DNA from: Trichobilharzia regenti
Lineage: Eukaryota > Platyhelminthes > Trematoda > Strigeidida > Schistosomatidae
Assembly (NCBI GenBank): GCA_944472135.2
Contig: OX235268.1
Coordinates: forward strand, 9,616,589 to 9,680,588
Length of the DNA stretch: 64,000 nt
Direction: 5' to 3'
The position numbers were made by a program, and so were the translations under genes. This document shows, piece after piece, positions 40,076 through 54,490 of this stretch. The notes under the pieces are model-generated. The model was not told where the DNA came from. It searched no databases and saw only the letters and a program-made list of their open reading frames with translations. Every line of letters starts with the position of its first letter. Within the stretch, counting starts at the first letter, position 1.

Positions 40076-41130
40076 ACTAAATACCCAGGCATCGTCGAAG
40101 CATCTGCACGAGAAGCTGACATGTCAACCTGAGACCGAGCACTTCGGTCCAATCAATCGACGGGAAAAATTCAAATCCAATTAAACTTGTACAGTAATAC
40201 TCTGTACAGTAATATTCAGATACAGTTCTAATACAGATTCGAGTCTGGGAGGTTTATATCCTTGAATTGCTAGGAGGACTTCTGGGCCCAGAGGTCATTG
40301 AGCCAAATTTACCTGCCTGATTTCTATCACAGAGAAATGATTTTATCCAGTTGTGGGCTGGGTTGCGTCATTAATCAAGTAGATTTCCTCTTGTGATTTG
40401 TTTTCCAAATAGATTTCGTTGTTTATTCCACTTCTGTTTGGCTTTGAAGTTCGTGGGTATATCAGAATTTCAGTGTTTTTTTAACTACACAGAGGAAACG
40501 TAGAAAAGCATCTAATGGAATACTCTCCATGTGTAATTATTACCTGACATATAAACACACTGATTAGATATATATTTCAATTTCCATCGTAGACATTCAT
40601 GTTCATACTTGTTCTACAAAATACACTTTCTGTATGAGAATGCCTAACATTTCATTGTAAACAGTTTGTGCTGATGTCATTAAACGCAATAGAAAATAGA
40701 AGGCAAAAGCAAACAATGGTTGAGACTTATTAGAATAGTAAAATTGTAAATGTGATAGCAATGTAACCGTTTTCACTGTAACTGAGGTATATGTGTGTGA
40801 CATATTGACACAGTTAACGCCTAAGATCATGTGTTTGTAAGGTTAATTTCATCATAACACATCATGAAACTTGTAAGGCTTCATAGCTGTTATATTCCGT
40901 TAGGGTTAATTAAACATCATATCACAGTTTGTCAGCTTTAGAAATGTGCCGTCTTTATAACATCAACAAAAATGTCTGCATATAATTATTTTGCCTACTT
41001 TGAAGCCCAACTGTATTACCAAAGATTGTTTCAATGAAAAAGACAATAACTTAAAAATTAGGACGAAAGGAAATACTGTTATGCTGTTATATGGTGTTTA
41101 TTTATTTCATTAGTACCCTTCTGTTCTGAG
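40076..41130. other. Intergenic, nothing recognised
   Basis: No motif-bearing ORF. A short imperfect duplication lies at about 40189-40215 (repeated TACAGTAATA). Confidence 0.4.
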
Positions 41131-41139
41131 CAGTATGCA

Positions 41140-42480
41140 TTGAACTTAGCTTCTCCTTCTGTTGTCTATCTTCGCATTGAGTCATCTTCTCCTCCACTAT
41201 CCTCCCTTCTCGATAAGCTCCCAAGCATACGTTGTCTTTTCTTTCTCACTAAAGCATTTGTACACGTTTCCTTGAACATCACCTTCAGAGAATTAGTTCT
41301 AGTGTTCTTCCACGCGGGGTTCCCCAGTGACCCCACTAAGTATGTCTGTCTTCGTTCTGATTTCTGTAGTGAAGGCAGCTTTTGTAGCGTTATCCTTCAG
41401 GTTCTCAATGCTGAACTTAAATTACAGTGACCTTTCTCCGGTTGTTTTCAGGGATTTCATCTTTGCCCTGAAGGTTCGTGACGTTGATGATGGTCAGACC
41501 CCATCTGGTCCCCTTCTCGACTTTGTATCCAACAGGCTGCGTCTCCACCTAATTCAGCAGTATTGAGATGAAATCTTTCTGGTCTGTTGTGTATTCGTCA
41601 GGGAAAAGCCACTTTGCTTTGTGTTTATCTTTGTATCTCTACACACTGCCTCCAATCACCGAATCACTAAAAGCGCAGAGGTCTGTGAAGAGTTCTCCGT
41701 TCGGATTCATCTATCTGAGTCAGTCTCTCTGTTCATGAAGAGTTCTCTTCCTGTATTATCTGCTCCCAGTTCTGTTGGAATTCATATCGGCCATGAGGAT
41801 TTTGATGTCACCATTTGGGATGTTGTCCATTACTGTTTGTATTGTCTGTTAGAATTTTGCTTCTTCTCTTCTTGCGCGTTGTTTGTAGCAGTGTGCGTAG
41901 CATTGGATAATTGTGACCTTCTTTTCTGCCACTGATTTCAATCTTGATGTCATGATCCTACATGAGGAAATTGATTTCCGCCGCATTAGGAATTTGGCTG
42001 CAACTGATGACATCATAATGGCCACCCATTGTTTTCGTGGTTGTCGTCTGGTTGATCAGACCGGAGTAGATTACTTACTCTGCAGTTGACAATTTTGACA
42101 GTCTACATCCATTCGATCTACTTTCAAAGATTCCCATCACTGCTAAGCCATCTCTTTGCATTTAGTTGGCTACAGAGGCAGCCTTTCCACCCGACTTCGT
42201 ACGCTGTACGGACATTCCAGGTTCACATTCTTATTCTTGCTTCCACTAAGAGAGAGAGAAGATACATCGGCTGGCTGACTGGCTTCCTGAAGACTTTCAC
42301 CAATGTTTTGTGTCACTTAGCCTCTCCGAATCCAGCAAAGAATAAGGGTGTTCTTTGGATTTTTTGTATTTCTAATATACTTTCTTTACGTTGCAGTTTC
42401 TCGAGCAGTTTGATAAGTTTAGTGATGTAGGTTAGCTAGCCCCACGCACAACTCTCCGTATTTACACTGGCTTGAGACAG
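41140..42480 (-). mobile_element. Second, older RTE 5' part
   Basis: The minus strand parallels 35150-36480: the linker region at 41140-41300, then VMDNIPNGDIKILMADMNS (about 41830-41770), matching the endonuclease VPNGDI / MGDMNAK block. It continues to a 5' leader with GCTAGAAAACTAGC (about 42480). The catalytic Asp-Asn surroundings are altered and frames are broken throughout. No RT part follows. Confidence 0.7.
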
Positions 42481-42489
42481 GCTAGAAAA

Positions 42490-44200
42490 CTAGCAAGGTA
42501 GTAAATTAGGCGAGATTGACCAAAAACCAATCAGACAACTAAAATAAAGTTGAAATTATATTATGTTAAATAGAATCATATGGCAGTAAACTCCATGAAA
42601 TTCCTAATTATTCACTGAATAATTTGAACATGCAATAACAATGAAAAATAAAACCGTGTTCAAAATAGAAAGTTATGGCTTAGCAAGAAGTACGATTAAC
42701 AAATTTTGAAGAAAGTACGAATTTAATGTCCAAAATAAGTCAAAATATTTCGTTTCGATTAATTATCAGTTCACTTGGCAAAATAAATTTGGTTGTATTT
42801 TCAAAGGATTTCTCTTCGGCAATCTAAAAAACACAGCAGAACGTTTGAAAAGCAACAGTGAAGGTTTTAGTGCAGCGTGTTGTTACGAAAGAATTACACA
42901 AATGAATATCTTGATTTTGCATGCTGGAAAAACTAACTTTCAGCTTTATTGTTCGGTTGTTAGCAACACAGAACGACAGCTACAGTGATTCTTCAATGAA
43001 GTGCTATTCTCCCCATTCTTTTCGGTCAATCCGTGCTTACCTGTTTTAACTTACCCCTTATCTTGTCTAACTCAAATGGTAACCATAAAAAAAATATTAA
43101 AAATAAATGGTTAGCAGGTACAACTGACTTTTTATCGCTTGATTCATTCTTTTAGAGCGTATGCATGAAGCACTACAGAAAATGAATCAATTCACTTGAT
43201 TTCATGGGTTTACATAAGAGAAGCGTTTTAATCAACACTCGTATCCGCTGTCACTTCATAATTCCATGTTAAATGTTCATATCAGATATAAAATTTAGTA
43301 TATATGCCACTGGGATAAATCTCAGGACTCGCAAATACTCTCAATGATTAGTATACAATACATCCTTGTATTTCGTCTGAATTGAAATTATTACTGAAAG
43401 CGAAATTCAAGACAAAATCCTCTTTGATTCTATTTCAAATCGATTCTATTTTTTTGAATTTCAAGTTTTTCTAACATCATGTTTCGGAATCTACAAGTCA
43501 ATCTGATACATGTCTTGCACATTCACTATTACAGCTGCGTAATTCCTGGTCAGGGTTGAGCTCACGAAGGCAGTGATAACTGCATGACGTCTAATTATAA
43601 TATAATATAATAAAAACCTTGTTTGTGAATACTGTAGCTAAAATTATTAAATTTATAATCCACCTACCACATTAGATTCTTTAATCACCGCGGCAAGTTA
43701 TTTCTGGACGCGAAGAAGCGATAACCGTTTAGAGTTCAATTATATAGAAGTAAATTTGTTCACTGTCGAACAGTTACAGCAATATTCAGTGAAGAAGTCT
43801 CAGGCACTCAGTAAAAACTTACAATAATCTACTCACATAAGTTCTTGTTTTTCCGTTTGTTACTTTATCATAACAGTATGATACTGGTGGTATACTACGA
43901 TGATTCTCAGTAATTTTTTGTGCATATGTATATATGTATAAATACATATAGTTTCACTTCAGGGAAAGGGTTTGGGGCAAGCATTTTAATTAATGTGATA
44001 ACAGTGGTTTCTGGAAAGTGAATTAACCAGGTTTTTCTAGTGCATTGATCATTTCGAAGGTTTGATAATCTGTTAACTTTACTTAGCAAAAGTCAATATT
44101 AGTAAGCCATTTTAGTCTAATCATTGTATTCAGAAAAGTAGCGTTATTAATCTCCAACTACTCTAGTAACTAAAAGTTTCGTGGTTTGGCACAACTATTC
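42490..44200. other. AT-rich intergenic stretch
   Basis: No supported exon, RNA or transposon motif. Confidence 0.4.
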
Positions 44201-45547
44201 CTTGACTTTCATTGAATACCTCTCTCTCTCTAGCCAAACACATCATCACGCCCAAACCCAGCCCAACACACACACACACTTTTCCCCCCTTTGTTTCGTT
44301 TGTATTAGGTAGTTAGTTAATTAGTCAGTTAGTTAGGTTTGCATATATGTGTTGACCTGATGTGATGTGACGGTGGTCGTTAGTGGCGGTGGTGGTGGTG
44401 GTATGCAAATGAAACCGACATCTATTAACAAACAGTATTTTACCCATTAAATATATATATATGACAAATATCCTATTTCAAGTATTCTGTGACATTTCAA
44501 TTTCCCCCACCCCACCCCAACACTCAGTTTGATTCGTTTTAATTTTTAGCGAAATAGAATCTAAATTCTTCGTTACATTTCATTCATTCATTCATTCACT
44601 CGTGACAGGTATTACCCAAGTGTGTTTTCACTTGTAGTAGTACTGGTAGTATGTACCCAAAATTTTGATCTACTAATATCTTTTTGTATTTTGGTGTTCT
44701 GTTTTCAGTAATCAGCTTGTCATCATCATCAGGATCAGGATCAGGCTAAGTGAAACGTTATCACCATCATCAAATATTGTTAAACGTAAATTGTGACAAG
44801 TATAATCTACACATAATAGAAGTGGATATAATCATAATGGTGAGTGCCTTAAACGACGACGACATATCTGTCTGTCTGTCTGCTGTCTGATATGTTGTTC
44901 TATTTCTCATGATAAATTCTTTTTGAATTGGTTTTACATTTTCAACCTCATGTACATATATATAACTGAACTGAATTGTTGTCATTAAATTTCGTAACAT
45001 TTTACTGACAATATATATATATATATATTAATCCTAACTACACTACATTAACACCACCACCCCAGCCTCTTTTTGATTTGTGAATTTATTTTTTGCTTTG
45101 TAGCTTTTCAGATTTCATAATAATAATAATAATAAACTACTAATCACCCACCACCCTCTCCTTCTGTGACAGTCATTTGTCATCCCTCCCTCCCTCTCTC
45201 TCTCCCCACCAGGATGGGTGTACTGCAATTAGTCTAGTAGTAGTAGTCTTATTTCCACCACTTACCTGTGATCACATCGCACCTGTGATGATAAAAAATT
45301 AATCTTATTCGTTCGAACAGACCAATCATGAAACATCATGTGTGCGTGTGTGCGTGCGTGATTGTCTGACTTGTCGACAAGCCTGTAGCCATTGCACTAC
45401 CTATTCTATTCTTATTAGCATTATTACTCCCATAGTTTGTTTGTAAGCGAGGATTAAATTGGTTTTCACGAGTTTGACCACGACACGACACGCCACGCCA
45501 CGCTACGCACGGATTGATATCAATCAGTTAGGGGGAAGCATTGAAAA

Positions 45548-45720
45548 ATAACTGGGGCGTTTGGGGCGTACTGAACAGCCAGCTGCTTCGTCAGCCAGCC
45601 TAGTTTGGGAATCATCGGCAGTAAGCACCCACCATAGTGCCAGGCTTCGAACCCAACACCATCTGGTTACAAGCAAGGCTGGCTGGCTGGCCTTGCTGGC
45701 TCGTATATCATTCAGTCACC
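45548..45720. repeat. tRNA-related repeat within the microsatellite block
   Basis: On the minus strand, GCCTTGCTTGTAACCAG then GGGTTCGAAGCC: an anticodon-loop-like and B-box-like pair. Related in inverted orientation to 46700-46870. Confidence 0.4.
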
Positions 45721-46699
45721 ACTCACTTGGACCCAACCCACTACGATGGCCAACGCATGAATTCTAACTTCTACCAATTTATGATGCATCTACCGCGACT
45801 GTGGCACCAAACAATCAGTGATCATCGGTGGGAAATCCATCCTCGTATAGTTGACTGGACTGGACTGGTTAGACCTCACCGTGTAAAACTGATTAACTGA
45901 CTAACAACGTATATGCTGCTGATGGATTAATTGCTGGCTGGGTGCTGGGTAGGTGTGTCTGTCTGTCTGTCTATCTATTTGAATTGACTAACTAATATTA
46001 TGCCCAATTATATAATTATCCTTGCACTGACTAGCCTTACATTGCGATTTCTCAGTATTCACTGCACTGCACTGCACCACTCACTCACTCACTAGTTAAG
46101 CATTCTGCAATGCTTTTGTTTTATTATTATTATTATTATTATTAATATTATCCTACTCCGTGATAATTACAATTACAGAAATGAAAATGTTACTTCATTG
46201 GAATGAAGCAGCCAGCTTACATCTCATAATAATCTCATAGAAGGTATAACAGGGCACAATGATCAACTTTTTAAATATACAGGTATCTATCTAACTATCT
46301 ATCTATCTATCTATCTGTGTATTTATCGATCAATCCAGTCAGTAGTAGTCAGTGAGGCAGTCATTTTGAACATATTGATTTTTCTTTTAGTCATTAGTCA
46401 TCTAAATGCCTTCCTTGTATAATGTATATAATGTAATACAATTAATTATTCCTTAATTCATTCATTCATTCATTCTGTCATTGCCTCCTCCCTCCTTTGA
46501 TTGTGAATTTTAAATTTTGCCTAAAAGATGATGATAAATAATGACTGTTTTTAATTTGAAGAAGAAGAAGAAGTAAATTGAAGAAGAAATTATTATTATT
46601 ATTATTTATTAGCATTAGTCTTGAGCTCTCTATCTATCTATCTATGAGTTAGCGAGGTGAAGAAACCTTGTAAAACCAGTTGGGTGGATATGGGGGAGG

Positions 46700-46870
46700 G
46701 GAGTATTGGACAGTCAGTTGTTTCGTCAGCCTAGCTAATTCAGGCCACTTACTTCAGTAGCACGCTTGCTTGCTTGCCTTGTAACCAACCAGAAGGTCGG
46801 TGCTGGCTGGGTTCGAGCCAGCCCTGGCGGTTTACACACAATGCTAAGTTCTTATTGGCTTTTGGTCGAA
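46700..46870. repeat. tRNA-related repeat, inverted relative of 45548
   Basis: On the plus strand, GCTTGCCTTGTAACCA then GGGTTCGAGCC, which resembles a Thr-tRNA-type anticodon arm and B box, with GCTT and GGCT expansions inside. The arrangement of its other half differs from the 45548 copy. Confidence 0.4.
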
Positions 46871-47147
46871 GTATAAAAGCTAGCTAGCTAGCTAGCTTAC
46901 TAACCTTACATCTCATGATAATTTTATAGGTAAAGACAGCTAGCTATAGGTGTAGGTGTAGGTGTAAGAAGGGGTGCCGTCAACTAACAATCGTACAAAT
47001 CATCATCCAATAGTTGTAGTAAAATGCTGCATGTTAAATAATCCACACACACGCACACACACAAAACAGGGAAACTCACAGAGTCCTTTGAAGAAGAAGA
47101 AGACGGGAGTAAGAAAAGGCAGGCAGGCTGGCTGGCTGGCTGGCTGG

Positions 47148-47295
47148 CTGGCTGCCTACTATCTCCAATGAGGCCGAGCAACGAAGAGACAGGCATCAAA
47201 CGAATCCATACCAAAAACAATTTGATGACCAGCATTTCGTCGATGATATATACATATATGCATCCATATACAACTGAGAAGCATCATTTTTGAGG
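47148..47295 (+). mobile_element. Short RTE RT fragment
   Basis: The plus strand has CTACTATCTCCAATG and GAGACAGGCAT..ACG, parallel to 6665-6750 of the RTE copy, then a FVDDIYI-like reading. It abuts the left edge of the B3 block at 47300. Confidence 0.5.
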
Positions 47296-47913
47296 CATCA
47301 AATTGAAATCACCCCACTCCTCTCTTTGATATCCTGGAGGTCACACAACATACTACATACCTGTTCCTCGCAGTATTACCCACCTTATTTATAAGCAGTT
47401 AACTGATAGAACAGATATTCCGAAAAAATGTCTCAATAAATTAATAATGGTTCATTCTTCATTGGTAGCTGAATAATTACACAACGCATTTCTATCTCAT
47501 GGATATTTGCTCGAGATGAAGGAAGGATAAAATAATGACGATTATTATTATTAGCAAGAAACTTCAAACGTACTAGGTAAGTGTTACTATGTGTGTAGAG
47601 CACCCAAAAAAAGTCAAAACTTCCAGATCAGATGTGTGCAGTATTGTCCGGCATCCAGAAATAAACTCTTCATAGTGACTAAACATCAGTCACTATTCAT
47701 TTTGTTGTTTACATTGTTTAGTATATTACAGTTGAGCCGCTCCCTCTGAAGGTCATTGGTGAAACTCTGATGTTGCTTGTTATTATGCATCTACTGGAAA
47801 TGTGTTGATTGGGCGCTGATTTTGAGATCTGTGCAGATTTATGATCCTGAAACGACGAAGTTCATTGTGACATCATGAACAATGTGTTCACGAATTTCTA
47901 CTGATTGACGATT

Positions 47914-50900
47914 ATGAAGTTTTCATGTAAGATGTTAAGAAAGGTTCAGTCTCAATATACCGCTGAAATCTGTGGAATGGTAAGAATAACTGATAGACAC
48001 TTAATTTCCTGTCAATATATACATAACTCATTTCCTCACAATATCAAATAGATGAGATAACTTCCCACAATCTGTTTGTCTGTCACACATTCAGACTCAC
48101 ATTTCAGTGGCTTTATTGTAGAAATTAAATTGAAGACACACATGAAAATACATAGCTGACATTCGAATATAACCATGTAAGCTGGTCGTACATGATTGGT
48201 TGTTTATCTAACTAATCAACGGATAGATAGACAATGAAAATATATGTATGTAAATACATTAGTTAAGAAGTGAAATTCATAGTAGTCTAACTTTTGAACT
48301 GTATATTATCTCGTCGGTGATGATGATGATAATGATGACGGGGATTGTGAATATGACATTGAAGTTTTTGTGCTGCAATAACTTGAAGACAGATTTTCAT
48401 TCTTACAAATGCAAACCCATTTCATATCATGGGCACAACAAACAATCAACGAACGATGAAATAAGAAATAAACAGTCAAAAGTGATCAGCGACTCTAAAT
48501 ACTACCGACGAGTAGGTGGAATTTATGTTGAAGATAATTGTATTAGGTGATTGCATTCACAGTGATACTGGTCATAATCACCACGGCTATTATGATGTTG
48601 GGTATTTACTTGTAAGTATCTCAGGTCGCTTTCAAAGTAGAAATTGTTTTTTATGTTTAGGCTTGGTCTTGAAATAAAAACAAAATATGGAATCCTGGTG
48701 GTGTTGATTTCCAGGTAGGAATAACGAATCCTTAATTATTCGTTGTTGGCATTATGAAAAGTATAATTTATAATGTTTATTGATACATCTACTATGTGAG
48801 TGTTGGCGAGAAATCGATGATGCCATTTCACGTCTTTCAATATCCATTTGTGCATACCAGTATTCACAACTGTAATAGCATTCAGTTCTCGTAGAACTCA
48901 ACAGCATAAGATGGACACTTGCTTGCTTAAAACATGTTCGAATATTCTGCTTTCACATCAGTATGAAGGAATAGCGAAACAATTTTCGAATTCCCCACTG
49001 ATCACGACAGTTTCACTAGGAAAACGAAGAATACACAAGTAATTATTAATGTGCTTAATATAATCAGTTGCAGTCAACTAGGTCTTAGCCAAAGATTGAA
49101 ACGAGTTATCTGGAAACTACTCAAGTAAAGCAGCAGTTTAGCTAGCCAAGTCACCGTGACCACAACATTCCATGTCACCTACAGTCGGTTTAGTTCCAGG
49201 TTATGTGTGGTTTACTCAGACCGACCATCTAGAAAGAGCTACTACTTCCACCTGATTGCTTCACACTTACTCATGTTACTCATTATTATATATTGTCAAA
49301 ACATCATAAGTTAATTTAATTCGAGGTTGATTCCAAGCCAATAAAGGTAATATTTATGCATAGAATGTGTGATGAATAAAGGAATTCTAATTACAAGATA
49401 ACTACTTCAAACTGGTTCATTTTCATTTCCAACTTTTTCTGAATACAGCTGCTTGGCCATTGTAGTTGTCTTCGTCCTGCTATTCGTCGATGCAACACAG
49501 ACTAAACCATTCGTTGGATTCATTTTCTTATGCTTATATGTAAGTTATATCTGTGCATGCCTATAAGGAGTGGTGTGTATATTTATTTTACCTATTTAAT
49601 TGTACAAATACTACAAAGGGTAATCACAATTTGTCATACAACGACATGATGAGTGATAGTGATGACATTATTAGAATTACCGTGATTAGTAAAGGAAAAG
49701 TGAACCACTCAGGGGTCCTTATTCAGTAATGATGAATGATCCAGAGGTCTGGTGCCTTCAAGTTTCAATCTGAGCTAAAGTCCGTCAATCATCAGTCCGA
49801 ATGTCTTGGTGTGTTGGTATATTACTACAGCACCACATATCGTAGGTTCGAAGAACTGAGGCTGGATCGCAGGTAAGCATTCCGGATGACTAGCACCATG
49901 CACAGAACATAGACCTAAGCAGATTTCCCACTGTTTGACTCCAACCATCTCACTCTACATACTTCATCGTTAAAAGTATATTGCACAATTATTTTCTCGA
50001 ATTAGGCTTGTGAGTGATCATGATGAACAGAAGTAAGTGTGCTTACAAAACAAATTTGTAATTTCAAAATTCATTTTCTGTTCATATTCTCACCTCTGTT
50101 TTGATTTCTACTACATAAACATAGGCGATCTTTTTGGCCGTTATTTTATACGTACTCGCGACGTATGAGGTGAGAATTGTTTCCGTGATTGTTTGGTGTG
50201 TCTGCCTTCTCGTATGTGCACTCGTGTTTCTTCTGGGATACAAAATCAAGACTGATCTGACAAAAACTGCAGACGGTTATTTCGGATACTTCCTGATGAT
50301 GCTTTTCGCAGGAATACTTCTTGGTGAAATATTTCTCATAAGGGATCAAAAGTTTGTGAGTAACTATCTTTCTATTTGCTGTTTCATATAACTAATCATC
50401 TTGTGGTTGAGAATTACACGTGAAAACGCAAATCAACTTCAGCGTAGTAAATTATGAACGATTGAAATAATAAAATGCATGATGAATAACATTGCACTGA
50501 TATATTCAAAATGACAAAGATGTTATTCACCTGCGTTCCCCATCTCGGCGTGTTCATTCATCGCATTATGAGGACCTGAAAACCGTCACTGAGAATGTCA
50601 CTAATCAGATTGGCTATGAAATAGATAAATTCGATTTTGTTGAAATCAATTATGAGGAATTAAAAAAACTGACTTTAAGGAGGATCATGAAATGTGACTT
50701 CACCGTTTACACAAGGAAATCCTCAGATAGGCGGATTAATAGTAGTGTAACAGCAGAAGGCGAGACACCGAAGCACTGATCATCGTTCGAACCACCACTT
50801 ATATAGGAATAGTTTTATATTCTCTAACCAATCATTGGGCGTTTGACTAAGGTTATGACATTAAACGGCATGAAATAGAATGTTCAAATACATAGTACTC

Positions 50901-52797
50901 TGTTGCTAATGCTGAAATGAACTGTGACAATATGTGAGAATAATATTCCGTCCGAACACAACGTCCGTCTCCCACTGCCACAGTTGCAGTTAAAGTATCA
51001 TGGATAATAATTGTCGTCGATGAAATCTGCTCAACGCGAATAGTATTGTAACCCAATCAAATGACCGGACCAACACAACCACCATCAGAAATACCACCAC
51101 CATCCATGCATATGTATATTTAATTGCCATATGAGAAACCCTGCTATAAGCTTCGTGCATTTTCGTCAAAACGCAGTTTTTTCACTTCCATTTCGATTTG
51201 AATTACTTCATAATGTTTTATCTCAATATGTTCCATGTTTCACTATACTCACGGCATTTTTATTAGCGTGCATGCCTTTTTGACTAGTTGTATGGATTGT
51301 ATTCACAATCGTGTCTTCCTCTGTGGGAATCACAACTATGGGTTCATACTTCGTATTCATTTGTAAGGACGATGTGTATTAGATTAAAGGCTGATCAGGT
51401 CTGATTGAAAAGAATATTGCTACTCTGCATGAGTAAATCTGTATTTCATGGTGTTCACATTTTTACCACACACACACGAGCTCACCTTTCATTTCTAAGT
51501 ATTTCTGATCCATTCCTGTATAAATTTAAATATTCTTTACAGTGAACTAATAGTATTCTGTTTCTTTAATTGAATTCTAGGAAGGATTCTTTGTCATGGA
51601 TATCTCAATAAACATTCTCCTTCTGTCAGTGAGTTGAATAATTCATGAATTTACTTCAAGAATTGTTTGTAGTTTTCTTAGCAAATAGAAAATATTCACA
51701 TCGAAATATGTGATTGTATCACTGATCATCTGTTGTTTCCATAATTTATATTTAGTAAGGAAGCACTATCGGTTGACATGAGCAGCTACCATGTACGCAT
51801 GTCGATTGGAAACAGGCTGTCATTGTAGACTAGTAATTATGACCTGAAGGGACTGCTTGTAGATCTTTAATCAATTCACAAATGAGAAATCTGGTCCTTA
51901 AATTCATACAGCGACCAGAATCCAAGTATATGGCTCTAAAATTGACAAAATGTGATGACGAACGGTGAGTTAAGATAGCTTTGCATTTCAAGATACACAC
52001 TGAGATTCGAGTGAAATATTCCAATCAATGATGGATAAAACAACTGTATCCGAGAGTCAAACATTTCAACCGCGTTTTCCACTGACAGCTCACCAGTAGT
52101 TTTCAATCACTAGAATGTGTAGGAATCATTGGTAACAGTTATCAGCTACAAAGAAGAATCCGTAATAAGGATTGAATCGAGACAGGATATCGAGGTACAT
52201 TGAAACGATGACACACAAGTTAGTGGAGGATTGGGTAGTAATTACGCAAACGGTTGAAATATATGAACATGTATGAATGCCACAATTAGGCTCTCTAGAA
52301 GGCATTTTCTGATCAGTTATTTCGCTACAGTGAGCATTGTTGTTGTAACTGAATAATAATAATTTTGATACCAAAATTTATTTGAAAGGTTTAAAACGAA
52401 TAATTGAGCATGTAAGTTCTTTCTCACACTCGTCACAACAGTGTTAAATATCTCACGAGTTGGAGAACTTGTTTCACTTATTATTGCGTAAACTTCGCAT
52501 ATCCAGAGTTTAAAGTCAACTGTAGTCATTCATTTTGTTTTCTACTGACTGATTCTCATTTGTTTTGATCTTCAGATTACAGTTATAACTGGACAGATTG
52601 TATTCAGACAAGGTTATTTGAACCTTCGTGACAAGTGGCCGTTTAGTGTGTTATTACTGACCACATTAATCGATATATTATATGCAATGTTCCTGTCAGA
52701 AGTCCATTTAATCAGGATATTAGGTGGATATTATGATCCCCTGAAAAATGATGTTAATGTGCCGACTGAGAGGCGATATATAAGTGAATACAAGTGA
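47914..52797 (+). CDS. Gene B3: near-identical distal copy of B1
   Basis: Exons 47914-47979, 48547-48611, 48661-48714, 49449-49539, 50125-50355, 51581-51628 and 52576-52797 read as the same 258-aa seven-TM protein as B1; I saw no coding difference. Introns are also near-identical, with small indels (two net offsets, 35324 then 35316). It belongs to a duplicated block running from 47300 to about 53739. All features of B1 apply: YKIKTDLT at 131-138, D218 kept in TM7, YDT lost in TM6. It lies about 1.7 kb upstream of paralog C in the same orientation. Intact exon 1 and the poly(A) region make it a more likely functional copy than B2. The high identity means short reads would not separate B1 from B3. 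Confidence 0.75.
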
Positions 52798-53502
52798 TTC
52801 TCAATGGAGGGATTTTGCACATAATTTGTGCATATCAGTTACATTATCAACATTTCATTTATCATCTTAGACATTAAATTGTAATTTGGCAACCCTACAA
52901 CTTCTAATCACTCTATTTCATCATTACTTATTACCTCACATATCTCTAAATTACTTCCATCTTAACTACAAATTTGCTCATTTTTACGAGATAATTCTCC
53001 GAACAAAACTCCAGAAGGCGACGGTGGGCTCGCCGAGTTGTTCTACCAATGTCATTGTCTCCAAGTGAAAAGTAGAATTTATAAATGCACTTTGAAATGG
53101 TCAGACTCTCTAGGTTATCCTTCACCTATATTGGGATTATACAACGGGTGACAAACTGTAGACACAGTGTTCCTGCGAAGAATGTTTGAGTTATTATTTT
53201 TCGAAGTTTTGATGACAGTAATTCAGTTACTGAGGCTCCTTAAAACGGTAAAGTCAAATACTTGAGACGCACATTGAAGTGAGCATGAAAGATATTGACA
53301 AAAAGAGCATTGCATGTTTCCTAGTCAGATTACCTTTTCGGAAGTAGACAATCCCATCGAAATCGTTGGTCTCCACTGATAATCTCTTCCATCAATTATT
53401 TAAAACTAAATTACTTTGTAGAATTGAAATAATCATCATCTTGTGACTTATAACCTTTGTACGCTCAATATGATGTTGTTTTCGCGTTTGAAAATGTTCG
53501 CT

Positions 53503-53590
53503 AATAAAAAAATATGCTCACAATAACTCTGTATTGTGTACCGACTCTTTGCTTTGATATCAATGATTTTGTGTGTTTGTGTGTACAGCA
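53503..53590 (+). terminator. Putative poly(A) signal and GU-rich element of B3
   Basis: AATAAA at 53503-53508 with a GT-rich run after it, the counterpart of the B1 site at 18187. Confidence 0.45.
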
Positions 53591-53739
53591 TTCAAAAATA
53601 ACTTACAAAATTCGACTATTGTAACAAAGTTCATCTTCTATGAAATGTGATAACATTAAACCACTATAAACGTACTATGATCACTCTATAATACATAAAA
53701 TTTTGTCAACACTTTTTGTCGAAAAGTCGCATTAATATA

Positions 53740-54490
53740 AGCGTGGAGAAATAAGTGAATATTTCCAAATGCTCATATTCGAAGAGAGAAGTTACTCCAT
53801 GTAAGTGCGAATTATCAATGTATCCATCGTGTTATTTATTCCAATATTTCAATTATTATGACAAATATGCTTGACATACCAAATTCGGTACGCACGATCT
53901 CTGAAATTACTCTGGTCAAGCAAATAAAGTAATAGTCAGGTTTAAAAAGAAGCTTTTTCGATTTCTCCACCGGGTGGTGTTTCTCAGAGAGAGAGAGAGA
54001 GAGTAAATCAGCCATTTTTCGTAGAAAATTAATTATCATTATTATAACTTCCCACTTGGCGTTGAACATAGGGCTTCAGCAGTATTCCCACGTTTTATAC
54101 TTATACCAGCATACTACTATTTCATTCCGTTTTCTGTAGTCCCCTTTACCTGGCACTACTGTCGCGCATAACCTCTTATCTCATCTACATCACAACATTC
54201 CATTCCATGTCAACCTAGACATCCCGTCCAACCCAGAGGTTCCTATTCAGGTTCCATTCAAGCGATAGACGGGCGTTCGGCACCTCAATACTTACTTCAG
54301 TGTATTCAAATACGAAATAAAGGTTTTATTCACGTCACCTACTTGATTGAAGTATATCCCTGCATATAAAAAATAGATATCTTCCCCCTGAAACTCATAA
54401 ACAAGTGTGAATCTAGTGTCTGGTAATTTTATTAAGTATTATTAATAATATCAAAAATACCATAGCTATGCTCATATACGTTTTCTGGCC
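53740..54490. other. Spacer between B3 block and gene C
   Basis: Contains a short GA run (about 53987-54003) but no other recognised signal. It may contain the gene C promoter or 5' UTR. Confidence 0.4.

Larger units (their letters stand above)
44220..47150. repeat. Microsatellite-dense block
   Basis: Many simple repeats of different units lie close together: TC and AC runs (44220-44280), GGT (about 44390), CATT (44580, 46460), TA (44450, 45010), AAT (45118-45135, 46110-46145, 46590), ATCT (46270-46315, 46630), TAGC (46868-46895), GTAGGT (46950) and GGCT (47120-47155). Nothing else in the window looks like this. No coding signal. Confidence 0.85.
47300..53739. repeat. Duplicated block carrying gene B3
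   Basis: Direct copy of 11976-18423. It abuts RTE debris and a microsatellite-rich region on the left, and unique sequence leading to gene C on the right. Confidence 0.95.
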
